The notes beneath the pieces are model-generated. The model ran no database searches and was not told where the DNA came from. It was given only the letters and a program-made list of their open reading frames with translations. 64,000 nt of DNA from assembly GCF_019649055.1 (NCBI RefSeq), contig NW_026570225.1, forward strand, positions 2,294,001 to 2,358,000, given 5' to 3'. Positions 51,801 to 63,329 of this stretch are shown here, piece by piece (positions within the stretch are counted from its first letter, which is position 1; each line of letters starts with the position of its first letter). Source of the stretch: Paramacrobiotus metropolitanus (Eukaryota > Tardigrada > Eutardigrada > Parachela > Macrobiotidae). Made by a program: the position numbers and the translations under genes.

Positions 51801-53792
51801 GTTTGCAGGAACCGGCAAAACACTGACCATCGTGGAGATTATTTTACAGATATACCAACGCGATCCGGATAGCATGATTTTAGCTTGTGCCCCTAGCAAT
51901 TCCGGTACGGATTTAATTGGACAGCGGATCATCCAAGCAGCCATCGTGCCAGCTTCCGCTTTGCGCCGCATCTTGGCCTACCGTCGAAACGTTGATTCGG
52001 TCCCAGCCGAATTGGCTCAATGTGCGCAGAATGGTTGTACTGAACCACCCTTGACCGACGATCACCGAATCATTCTTACCACCTTGCAATCGGCTAGTTT
52101 TTTTGTGGAGTATCCTCGCAAATTTTCACACGTGATCATCGACGAAGCGGGATTTGCTACGGAGCCAGAAGTACTGAGCGCTTTATCAGCTACCCGTGTA
52201 GATCCGGCGGGAATGCAGGTTGTACTGGCTGGAGACCCGCTCCAGCTGGGTCCGGTTGTTACGTCGCCTTACGCCAAGGGTGCTGGACTAGAGGTAATCT
52301 AACGGATATTGAATTTTTAAAATTTCTTCTCTACGCTTACTAATTAGAATAATTAGCGTGTTGCATGGTTGTTTTCTTTTAAGTTCAGAAGAAAATCACT
52401 AGAATCAGTAGAACGCGAATGCTTACAGTAACCTGTTGTCGTCGAACATATTGCCCATAATCATGAGCACTTTTCTTTGAAATACCTATGTAGAAATCAT
52501 TGCTTTCCCGGTTGCTGGAGTGCCCATCTTACTCACACTTCGATGGGTCAGAACACGTGTTTTGTTCGCATCTGGTGAGCAAACTGGACGTTAGCTATCG
52601 CTCTGTGGCAGCACTGCTGAAAGTTCCGTCAACGTTGTTTTATAACGCCCAACTGACTACCGTTGTTCCGGACGAAAAGTAAGTACTTTCTATTGCGCTC
52701 ACACCAGAAGCACGGCAAGTGCATTTTGTTTTTTTTTTCAGCAATATTTTTGGGGAACGACTTATGATACCAGGATTAACTTTTTGGCCTGTTAAATCAC
52801 GGGAGATGCGAGAAGCTCGGAGTCCGTCGGTGTATAATCCTGGCCAGGTTGCAGTGGTAATGAAACTGCTACATAAATTGAGAACTGTCAAAATGTCAGA
52901 GGAAAATATCGGAATTATTGCTCCTTATCGGCTGCAAGTAAGTTTCGCATGACAGTTATTACTGATTGCCAAATGGTAATTGTTAAGGTGGTTTAAAATT
53001 GTATTAAATTTTCGAACTGTATAGACATGATTATAATAATAGACATGATTATTATGATCTGCTTAAACGAAAATATTCTTACCGATCTCTTATTAACCTA
53101 ATTAGCAGGTTGTGATAAAACGATTTATTGCAACAGGTGGAACAAATCAGACGTTCTTTAATCGAGGCGTCCTTGCCGGTTCCAAAGATCGGTACGGTCG
53201 ATGAATTTCAGGGACAGGAAAAAGATGCTATCATCCTTAGTACCGTACGATCATGCCATTGCGATCCGGGCGACAGTGAGATGTCCGTTAAAGCAGCGAT
53301 GGGATTTGTTGCTTGTCCGAAACGTATCAACGTGGCTCTAACTCGTGCGCGATTTATCTTGATGATCATCGGGGATCCGTACGTGTTGGCTATGGTAAGC
53401 CGGAAATTTCCAGTTCAGATTCTTGTGGAAAAGTAAACATTGTGATGTTATCGAGTGTAAATGCGGACAGTGGACAACTGGACATCGGCCAGTTAACATT
53501 TATCACATTTGACAGCTTCGGAAGTTTTTAAAAAAAAAACAGAATAACGGATTTACGCTAGGCAGTTCAGACATATTATTAAAAGTAAATCGATTTGTAC
53601 TTGTAGGACGGGTATTGGCGCCGAATTTTGCGCTACTGTTTTGCCAAAAAGTGCTACCAAACCGATCTCCTTAATGACAACGAGTTCACACCACCTGCTT
53701 GCATCATGAAGTCACCCGGCAATGCTTCGCGCAAGGTCCCATCAGTGGAATCCGGTTTTGGAGAAGACAGTCCCTTTTCTGTGTTTGAGTAA
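48884..53792 (+). CDS. mov10l1: MOV10L1/Armitage-type superfamily 1 RNA helicase
   Basis: Fourteen exons in phase: 48884-48997, 49264-49817, 49901-50029, 50136-50591, 50655-50877, 50956-51096, 51177-51293, 51359-51499, 51548-51656, 51809-52293, 52494-52678, 52742-52937, 53137-53394, 53607-53792. They encode 1097 residues. The start MLRAFCDLVSNWLMYAD resembles MOV10L1. Helicase motifs are Walker A GPPGTGKT (split by intron 9), the Q-like NELQRKAV, DEAG, GDPLQLGPV, DVSYRS, TVDEFQGQEKDA and NVALTRAR. MOV10L1/Armi feeds precursor RNA to the piRNA biogenesis machinery, whereas MOV10 lacks the long N-terminal region seen here. A poly(A) signal lies at about 54102. Confidence 0.93.
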
Positions 53793-54492
53793 AAACTTTA
53801 TGTTTAGACTAAAGGAATATTTTTTAAACGTTTTTCACTTTTTTTCTATAAAATCCAGTTTTTATGTCTTTCAGTGATGTCTGCGTATAAGCATTCTGCG
53901 GTGTTGCAGTGATTGATTCTTTAGTTTACCAGTGAAAAGATTAGAAATCATATTAGAGTTTTATTGAATTTTCGTTTAGATTTCAGTTAAATATTTAATA
54001 TAGTGCTGTTACTTCTTTAATGTGCTGCTTTTTCACGCGGTTCTTTCGCGGTATTCATGTTTTTGGGGTACATCGTTCAAATATCCACAGTTTGAGAATC
54101 AAATAAAGTCCAGGATGATGTGGTGCTTTGCTCGACAACACGCTAATCAGTATTTTTTTTTAAAAAAACAGTCGTTTCGTTTTCCTTTTATGTTCTGTAC
54201 TACCTATTCATTTCGCCGGTTCGTAACAATCGTACCAAAGTAAAACAGCATCACAAATACTAAGTCTTCAAATGATTTTCGCGAAACAGTTTACGAATTT
54301 ACCCTGCATATACTGACGTCACCACCCTCGATTGGTTGTCCAATGCTCGAAACATCTCTATCAGCAGAATGCCTTTGGCGTCCATTTATATTTCGTGTAG
54401 CCGTGAAATATCGCTCGCGAAAAGTATTCGTGTAAATATCCTTGGCAAAAGTTACCTTCTGGTCGGCATTCTAATCCCCATAACGATATAAT
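53793..54492. other. convergent 3' region of MOV10L1 and TRMT11
   Basis: Presumed 3' untranslated sequence of both genes. AATAAA occurs at 54102-54107. No further gene was seen. Confidence 0.55.
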
Positions 54493-57206
54493 TTAATGGC
54501 ATGTCAAAACTCTCACAGTCAAAATATCTCTCGACCGTACCCAGGCTTCGATCTTTTCCATAGTGATCAATCGCCGACTAGTCATTCCCGCCAATGGTTG
54601 TTCACTGTTGCTAACCAATTCCAAGCAATCGTGGCGCGGAACGGCACTTTCGTTGTACCTAATATTGAGAGACCTTGATAATATACAGATATACAGAACT
54701 GATTGAAACTAATTTACTTGCGCTCAAACTATGTATATCAAACTACTTCAAAACTATACTACTTTCAAACTAAACTAAACTAAACTATTTCAAACTATAT
54801 CATGAACAGTTTTGGTAATCACCAGTGTGACACCACTCTGGAAAGCCATCAACTATTTCCACTATCTTCAAGTATCACTGCTCAAGTACACAAAGCAAAC
54901 AAGCACTGAAATACAAACTCGTTACGATTACTTACGAGTACAATGAACACGGTACTTCTATAATATCTATACTACTTACGAGTACAATGAACACGGTACT
55001 TCTTCTTCTATGTCATTCTCCCAGGAAACTGGGATGGCATAATATTATGCCATCCCAATTTCCTGGGAGAATGAACGCGCAGACAAAACAGATAAATCGG
55101 ATCTTACTCATCTTTCACTGCGGGTAACCAGTACACCAGTCTGCCTCCAATTCTCAGATGTTTAGCAGCGAAATCCACAAGAACAACGATAAGATCGTTC
55201 AGGTCGCACTTTCCCAACTGCACACGTTCGTAGCCATTACTAAAACGATACAAATTAGCCGGTGCGCACAAAAAGCCTGCACGAGTACATCGATTTTCAC
55301 CCAAACAACACAGCCAACATACCTCCCAAGACATTCTGGTGAGCCGCGGCTCTTCTTGGTCCGCGTGGTAGCTTCTCGGACCCCATACGGCGCTGCAATC
55401 GGAAAAAGGAAGCTACTACACAACCACAACAGTATGGGGGCGAAAAACAAGTAAACGGTGCTTGCTCACGATCGGCTATTACGGCGTCAAACTTGATATC
55501 TTCGCGTAGGACATTCTTAGTGGCATCCGATACCAGAACGTCGATGTAATGGCTTTCCAACTGATACTGCTTAAAATTGGAAAGCACACTCTCATCCCTA
55601 TTCCTCCATGTATTTTTGGCTCGGGTGGACTTTCCTAAACAGCAAACACATTCTCTATGTGTGTTACGGTGCACTATACGGTACATGCAAGTTATGCAAG
55701 GAAAGCGGCTTCACAGCAACCGTGGTAAATAAACTCATCAACGAAGAGCAAAAACAAAAAGCACAAACAAGAACTACTTAAAGTACTGATAATGTACTAC
55801 CTCTTCCATAGAGCAGTGTCCGATCGATATCCGATCCCATAGTGTAACCACCGAAATGCGCTGCTGCTATCAAGAGACTGCCGGTGCCGATGAAGGGATC
55901 ATAAACTAAGGATCCCTCTTTTACCAGAGCCTGATTGGCCATAACCATGGCCAGAAGAGGATCCATACTCGTCGTGCCGATGAAATAGCGTTTGTCCAAA
56001 CGGAAGCGTTCCACGGCCTCTCGTCCTCCCCCCGCAATCTACGAAAAGACCAATCAGACGATGGCATCTGGTACGAAATATCAAGCAGCCCCATTAGAAG
56101 TATCAACGAACCTACCCACCGACCGAAAAATACTTGTTCCGGAAACTCCCGATACGGCACGTTATCCCCTCCATAATCTTCCAGGACGTGAAAGCTGTTA
56201 ACCGGGTTGACAAGATCTACTTTGCCTTGGAAAGGAAGGACAGACAAATCCTGTACCAAATGAGAGCGATACAATAGATAGCAATTAAACACCTGAAAAC
56301 CCGGTAGCCTACCATGTGGTACAATATGCGAATAATACTGAGTAGTATCAAAGACTCGACCGATCTGTTTTACTATGCAGTTGTTCCAAGGAGTATTTCC
56401 ACACCTCAACTCGCTCGGTAATCTTTGCCCAGGCTAATTTCTTTCCATAGCTGTGAATGCGTATCCTGAAACTACTGTCAGGTAGGGAATACGGTGCCTA
56501 CAACGCAGTCAAGTCGAATTTCATTAAAGTCATAAATGTTTTGGGCAGATAGAGGCAGTCTCTTCGATGCCACTGACTAAAACTCAAAACTTACCGTAAA
56601 AGGCGCTGGAAGATGAGGAATAGTCTCAAGGAGATTTGCGAAGCTTTTCGCTTGTATCCAGCATTCAAAGGTGGAACTACAAATAACAAGTGTCGCGTTT
56701 CCTAATTATGTTTCAATAATAGACACGTAAATGATAAACATGCACAACTTCGCAATCCGTAATTTTTCAACACGAACCGAATGAGCACGGAACGCTGCGT
56801 TAAAAGGCGCGCCTGTTCGTCATTTTCGAGCGTCAGGATAAGAAAAGGACCCTACAAACAGCAGGAATAAATCAATCACGATCGTCATGACTGCATATAA
56901 ACGTTTTTTATCTGAAGCCACGTACGTGACGTACCTCGTTATTTACAAGTTCGCTTTCTTGTAACGGAATAGCCAGTAGCTTGCACAGAGACCGCAGTTC
57001 CTAAAAAAAAGCGTGTGAAAATACGCTACCGTAAACGAACGCCACCTTCGTGTAAACCGTGACAAAGTCAGCTAGAAATCCGGGTAAAAGTGAAGAATAA
57101 CCTAAAAGTTAATTTTGTTGTTTCTTACGGGCAAACGAAACGGGATGTGCTCCTGAGCAAAGTTTATCAGATAACGTTTGTGTCCAGCATGGATAGTCGT
57201 CATCAT
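54493..57206 (-). CDS. trmt11: tRNA (guanine-N2-)-methyltransferase TRMT11
   Basis: Eleven exons in phase (57129-57206, 56935-57000, 56778-56851, 56595-56676, 56405-56497, 56116-56250, 55801-56038, 55470-55634, 55323-55392, 55108-55239, 54493-54658) give 432 residues from MMTTIHAGHKRY. The N-terminus is the THUMP-like region (YLINFAQEHIPFRLP ... ELRSLCKLL). The catalytic half has FGRW, DKRYFIGTTSMD, the SAM-binding DPFIGTGSLLIAAAHF, VSDAT and the catalytic DPPYG, which spans a splice junction. It ends GGRLVYWLPA and CLELVSN ... SRRLITMEK. TRMT11 with TRMT112 methylates G10 of tRNAs. An in-frame upstream ATG at 57296 would add 30 residues rich in Arg. Confidence 0.94.
54929..55003. repeat. 31-bp direct repeat in last TRMT11 intron
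   Basis: A 31-base sequence starting TACTTACGAGTACAATGAAC occurs at 54929-54959 and again at 54973-55003, identical in both copies. Confidence 0.85.
55014..55073. repeat. 60-bp near-perfect palindrome, no loop
   Basis: CATTCTCCCAGGAAA ... TGGGATGGCATAAT is followed directly by its reverse complement. The two 30-base arms differ at one position, and there is no spacer. It lies in the last TRMT11 intron next to the 31-bp direct repeat. Confidence 0.93.
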
Positions 57207-57789
57207 GGGACGAGTAAGTCGCGGTGCGATTCTCCTGCTAAAAGGAATGGTCGAAGGAACAACAAGTGCCGCAATTATCCTGGAGAGCTGGAACATTCAC
57301 CATTAGTGTCCGTAATCAGTCAAGGCACTATCCGGCTGCCGGTTTGAACACCAAACAGCATTAATAAGAAACGGCGCTATACGTCAGGTTCGCAAAGCCC
57401 GAGAGCATTTTTTTGCAGCATGCAAACTGTAGAATACCTCATTTTCGATAATGCAGAAAATTTAAAAATACCGTGATTATTACCGTCCATAAATCATGAA
57501 TCAAACAAAACCACCAAACCTGCATATTTGTAATTTTGTTGTCTCTGGGCGCCGGAAAGCACTCGCTGGTGGTTACTGCCGGAAATACGTCACTTTGCAC
57601 TGTCTAGTGTCTAGTCGCACAGCACACTGTGTTTGAGTGTTTAGTATTTACCCTGTCCTCAGTTTCTGTCTAGCATCTATAGTAGAATTGACGCTTTTTG
57701 CATTTTTGGTTTGATTTGTTCCATTAAAAACTCCTTGAGTATTATTTTACATACATTTTCCAAACTGGTAAGATTAGATCTTGTCTAAA
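57207..57789. promoter_or_regulatory. TRMT11/RALBP1 divergent promoter region
   Basis: The start codons of TRMT11 and RALBP1 face away from each other across under 600 bases. The part nearest TRMT11 may be coding if the upstream ATG at 57296 is used. No TATA box stands out. Confidence 0.5.
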
Positions 57790-60700
57790 ATGGCCCATCA
57801 CGGGCGTGAACCGTCGAGCACATCAGGTGGCCTTCTGGAGTCGGATCACGGGCGCCTTCCAGGAGGACCTGGTCACATGGACGAAGGGTTCGCCCATACT
57901 AGTCAACATCATCCTTCCGGTAACACGTACGGTTTCGTGAAAGCTAAGAAGAAAAAGGAGAAGGGCTATCGCAGCGTGGGATTGGATTCGTCCGATGAGG
58001 ACTACAATGACGCAGCCTGCATTATCAGTTCTTCGCAATCCACGCGACATCATCCCACTCCAACGCAGATTTCCTCTGGATCCAGTTCGACTGCCCCTTC
58101 CAGCAGGTAAACACTTTCATAAAACAATAACAAAAGTGTAATGATAGCAGTATGCTTGTTAGGACAAGCTGCAAGGTGTATTTCTGCTTACAACAGCCTC
58201 AGTGTAGGTTCTGTTAGCTACATTGACACAGATCTACACTTGCTGCTTACCGCTTACGACTTTCCGTTTTAATTGTGCATGGCATCCGGCTTTTATGGAT
58301 GTTGTTTGGTAACAGTCAAATAAAGAATTACTTCGAATATGCTGCTTCAGGCTTTGTTTGAATTTCGAGAATCGTGGAACGCTAACCCCCGATTTTTCAT
58401 ATCAGAATGATCCTTTTCAGATTTCCGAATTCAGTAAATCACTGGGGTTTCTGTGCCATTTTAGTTTGTGTTTTTTCAGCACTGGATTCACTTCTTATCA
58501 GTTTCCAGCTGGTTCGCCATCCACCGGAACTGCCGGCCCTAAAAGCAGCAAAACGAAGCCCGCCTTCCGTTTGAAGAAGAAAAAATCCTTTAAAGGCAAA
58601 GATTTGTTGACATCAGACGAACCATTCACGGACAGTGCTGTGCTGCAGAGCAAAAAAAGCGCGAAACTAAAACATAAATCCAGCTTCAGCAGCAATACAA
58701 ACCCATTTGATGACCGTCCTTTTGCCGTTACACCACTCTCGGTTAGCACGTCCTCCAAGAAAAATCTGGCTCCAATAGCGCAGATGCAGTTTCCAGGTAA
58801 GATACATTTATGTGTTCGTGATGGCATTTCGATAATATTCTTTCTGTCATATCGAAATTAAACTTTGTTCTAGTTCCAATTTGAATCAGTTACATTTTTT
58901 CCCCGGTTGACATGAAATGTTACAGTTAATACCTCGTACTTGTTGTTACCAACTGCGAAGTATGTTCTTACTTCTTAGCATTCCCGTTGTGAATTTCAAA
59001 CTTAACCACTTAAACATTTTGCCTTACCGGGATTCTGCAGCTGTGTTTAGCGAAAGCGAAGCTGTGGTTTTAATCATTGTTTTTTTGTGCTTAAAGACGA
59101 TTCAGATACGCAAATCTTCGGCATCCCGCTTACGAAGGCCGTACAGATCGACCGTTGTCCGGATGGACTGCAGATCCCAGCATTTTTCCGTGTATGCGTG
59201 AACTATATCGAGGACAATGGTGAGAAATTAACCGTTTTTCAAAGCGACAATATCACGCGTATGCTTTTTGTCGCAGGTTTGGATACAATTGGTATTTATC
59301 GCACATCGGGGTCACAAAGTCGCATTCAGGAACTGAAGCAGCATTTCAACCGTGGTGATCGTGTGCGCTTGAATGACTATGATGTGGCCACTGTAGCTGA
59401 CGTGATGAAAATCTACATTCGGGAACTACCACAAAAACTGCTTCCAGAAGAACTGCTGCCCGACCTTGAAGACGCTCTCGGTATGTGATATGTCGTGTTT
59501 TTGCATTTAATGTTCGTGATCCAATTTAATGTCGAAAGGAATACATAGTTCTGTTTGAACTTTTCATTGAAATTTTGTTGCCGGAAGCTTTTTATGTGGT
59601 ATTGCAATGGTTTTACACCGCGCCTCATGTGCTTCGGAATTGTATCTTTAATATGGTTACTTGAATGGCTGTCAAATGTTAAAGGTTTTTAGCCTCTTAT
59701 TATGCACACGTATGTGTGTTGTGAAAGACTGTTTACGCATGGTTGATGTATTTTTCAGAAATCCCAGAAATGACAAGAAAACTGGAGACCACTCACAAAA
59801 TCCTACAACGGCTAGAGCCTTGCCGCCGCACTTTGCTTGGTTGGGTATTCGTCCACATGGCTCACATCATGGAACACCAGGACGTCAATAAAATGAGTCT
59901 GAAAAATCTGGCACTTGTGCTGGAACCCACATTGCGCATCCAGAGCAACAAAGTTTTAAATTTTTTCCTAAGTTACCCTACGGAAATCTTCCACGATATC
60001 AGCATTACCAAGTACAGTATGGTTTCGGTCTCGCGCTTTTTGTTGCAGTTTATGGATTCTCTTGTAATGACATAAATTCTGTGTTTTCAGATTGACAGCG
60101 CCGGTAACAACCACCTCGACCAAATCTTCCGGAAAGGTCGCAGACAACGACCAGCGCTTGGTGCAACTGCGCGAGGAGCTGGCCAAGAAGGAAGTCAGCC
60201 TGAACCATATGCACCATGAAATCAAGCAAGGCAAAGCTAGTAAGCGCAAAGAGGAGCAGTTGTGGGAAATTCAGCGGCAGGTTACGCAACTGAAGCGCAC
60301 GGTAAATCACACCTTACGGTATTTCCTGTATGCTATGTTTACAATTTACATTATTTATACAGATATAATGATTTTTTTGTAGATTCGCACCTTTGAAAAG
60401 ATGACCACTGTTCCTTTGCAACCAGACGTGATACCCAGCAGTGGACTGCTTATTCCGACAAAAGTGAATAGTGATGGCAACAAGTCGCCAGTTGTTACAA
60501 AAATCGAAGTGCGTTTTCCACCTGTTGCTAAACCATCGGAAGTTGAGCCGGAATCTGCGAGCAAAAGTGAGAAGGAATCGCCTTTAGCGCCCGTTACTGC
60601 AGGCGATGGTCTTAATGGAGTTCTGAGTGAAGCCGAACGGAGAGCAAGTGTAGCACAGGCGTTATACTTAATCAACGTGCAGGAAGTGCTGCTTAATCAT

Positions 60701-61479
60701 AATGCCGCTCTACGGGAGCAAGTTGCAAAGGAGAGCAATGTCGTCGTTGGACTTTATGAACAGCTGCATGATTTGCAGAAGCATGGAGCGGCTTCGCACC
60801 AGGTTATATTTGTGTCATTTCAAAATTTTTCTAATATTGTGACTGGAATTTCCGTTGTGCTGGTCTTCAGATAATGTTGCAAATTGTACCGGATCATGTT
60901 TTTATAATTTACTGTATTGTATTGTACAAACGTTCGTGTATACTATACTAGTGCTTTCCACATTGAGAAGTTAAAACTTCGCCTTTTATCAACTGCATGG
61001 ACTGCATATCAGCGTCGTTGCGCAGTGGATCGTGACTCAAATTTTTTTGCAAGAAGAGTCATCATACTGTTTCGGTTTATTATTCTTTCCTTATTCTCAT
61101 GTGAGTTTTTCGTTTAGGCTTGCGAAGAGGAATTAACAACCCTGGAGCCTGCATCTCAGGAGCAGCGACAAGAACTTCTCGAATTGCTCGAGAAGTTCCA
61201 CAACTTGAAGGTACAGTTTAACATTTTATATAAACTCCCACGCTGAATGGCTGGAGAGTGAAGAGTGGGAAGAAGTTCAATGTTTTTAATGCGTGAATGC
61301 GTTTTTAATGAGTGAAGAGTGGTAAGAAATTCAGTATTTTTTTTAAATTCAATGTTTTTTAGCGGATGACGGGAGAGCTGAACGACGCAATCTGCAGCGA
61401 AACCAACGACTGGATGACCATTGTCGCTGAAACAAACGCCTTGCGGATGCAACGCACTACAGCGCCGGTATCCACTTGA
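57790..61479 (+). CDS. ralbp1: RalA-binding protein 1 (RhoGAP)
   Basis: Nine exons in phase (57790-58106, 58480-58796, 59097-59219, 59277-59480, 59759-60011, 60091-60301, 60383-60802, 61118-61210, 61363-61479) encode 684 residues. The N-terminal ~240 residues are Ser-, Lys- and His-rich with KAKKKKEKGYRSVG and FRLKKKKSFKGKD. The RhoGAP domain starts QIFGIPLTKAV; its arginine finger is in IGIYRTSGS, followed by YIRELPQKLLPEELLP and NLALVLEPTL. After it comes the Ral-binding coiled coil (QLREELAKKEVSLNHMHHEI ... WEIQRQVTQLKRT) and further coiled coil to the end. RALBP1 links active Ral to Cdc42/Rac inactivation, endocytosis and mitochondrial fission. Confidence 0.93.
61240..61360. repeat. imperfect intronic repeat in RALBP1
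   Basis: Two imperfect copies of a segment containing GAGTGAAGAGTGG(G/T)AAGAA.TTCA and TTCAATGTTTTT occur in the last intron, just before the final acceptor. The second copy supplies the acceptor sequence. Confidence 0.6.
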
Positions 61480-62548
61480 TGCGTTTCATTGCTACGATTG
61501 ATTTTACTTTCTCTTTCTAAGGTTGCTGACTAATAGCTGTGCAGAATAAGTACGTTAAAACAACTTTGTTTTTGTTAAAATAATTCCTTGGCAAGAAAAT
61601 CCTTGCGGACTTAAGATGCGGCCAACCTTTTAAAATGTTTCAGCGAAACCGTTTTTGTGAATCATCAATCATGGGTAAACTACGAGAATCTTAACATGAA
61701 TGAACACTTACTTCCGGTGCGTTATTAATTGATGAGTTGTTATTTAGTAAGCGCAACAATCCATTCATGTGTATGAGTTGCATTTTGTAGCGTACTGTAC
61801 GAGCGCACACAATATTATTACTGTTGAAAGGAATGCTGTGTAATCACTGCATTCCACTAGCACGATCGCGGAAATCTCCCACTGTTGAAAAATTGCGATC
61901 GACAACAAGATTCGCCGAATGCTCGTACAAATCCGTTTGAGTCGGTTAGCAGACCGGTACGAGGTGGCCAGCATGGCTCAACCAGGGGTGTGTCCCTTTG
62001 GGCTGTTGCCCGGTGTTGGTTAGTACGCTGATGGTGATCAACTTACTGTACTTACTTATATCATTGCTTCCGGCTAGGCAGAATCTCTGTAGTCTGTATT
62101 AGTGGTAGCAGCCTTGAAATATTGACCGCATAGCGCTGTGTAGTGAGGATTTGTGTGTGCAGTGAGATTGTTGTATTTCTGGATCACGTTTTCTCTCGAA
62201 CGATTTGTGGAGGAATCCGCTGACGTTTTATATTTTTCAACACTCCAAGAGGTACCTTGTGGCATATTTGTATTTACGTAGTTATGATTAGTAAGTATAA
62301 TAAAGAAGCTTGCAGCGATGTTTAAACGCAAACAAATTATCCAGTACTGAGTATAAGTATTATGAATTTTGCTAGTTTGGAATTCGCACACCAGTTTGTA
62401 AAGGTTGTCTTAGGTTGATAACTAGTGGAACGTGTAGCGCTATGAACTGTAAAACGTATATCACGAAAACGAGTAAAAACGACAGCTTTCCTGTGGCTGT
62501 CGCCGCATGATAATAATTTGATTTGTTACAGGAATAACTCTAGCAACA
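61480..62548. other. intergenic, promoter of PMP3-like gene
   Basis: Gene-free region between two plus-strand genes. The open frame on the minus strand at 62074-62391 has no recognisable features. The last ~200 bases probably hold the PMP3-like promoter. Confidence 0.45.
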
Positions 62549-63329
62549 ATGACCTTGAAAGAGATTCTTGTCGTCGTATTGGCCTTCTTCCTTCCACCCG
62601 TGGCAGGTGAGTGTTGAAGCATGTTTTTAATATTTCCCATTATTGTATATCAATGTGGTTTTGCCTAGCATACGTCATTAAGCAAGGCGTTTCTAATTTC
62701 AATTGTAATTGAGTTATCTTTAAATATTAAGGAAAATCATGAGTACATGATGATCAGCGTTATCACCTCGTTATTTCCCTTTCACTGCATACCGCGGTGT
62801 TATTCTTCTACCTTATTAGTTTTAACTTATGCTGAATTAAAAACCAGAATAAATATCAGTACCAGTTGGTTTAAATTAAATTAACTTTTGCTTGTGTTGA
62901 TAGTGGCCCTTCAGCAGGATGGCATTACCAAAGATTTCTGGATCAATTTGCTGCTGACGATTTTGGCCTTTATCCCGGGTGAGTTTATTTTACGGCGTTG
63001 ATAGGAGGAAGGGCTTTATGCGTGTACCTGGCTACTTGCCCGAGTTTTCTTCCATTGATCGTTTCGTCTGGTTGTGCGTTCCGTAACTTTCGTTAGTGCT
63101 TAAATATGTTACGTTGCATGGGGGTGGAAAATTTTAATGTCTAATGTGATTTTTTTTGCTTTTGAAGTGCTGTCCAGTTATTTAAAGGTATTATTTTGTG
63201 AACTGTGTCCTGACCTAGGAGTTATTCCGACAAAAACCTTGCGTATTGGCTGTGTGTTTGCGTCAGGGATGTGATTTTTTGATAGGTGTTATCCATGCCC
63301 TTTGGGTGGTTTGTAAGACAGCAGCCTGA
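62549..63329 (+). CDS. PMP3/UPF0057 plasma-membrane proteolipid
   Basis: Three exons too short to stand out as open frames join in phase (62549-62606, 62904-62978, 63286-63329) to give 58 residues starting MTLKEILVVVLAFFLPPVAV. Family hallmarks are the first hydrophobic helix ending FLPP, the central DFWINLLLTILAFIPG, and IHALWVV near the end. Both segments are transmembrane helices. PMP3 proteins affect membrane potential and salt or cold tolerance in yeast and plants; in animals they are patchily distributed. AATAAA lies at 63691-63696. The match in length and motif order makes the call secure despite the small size. Confidence 0.93.
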
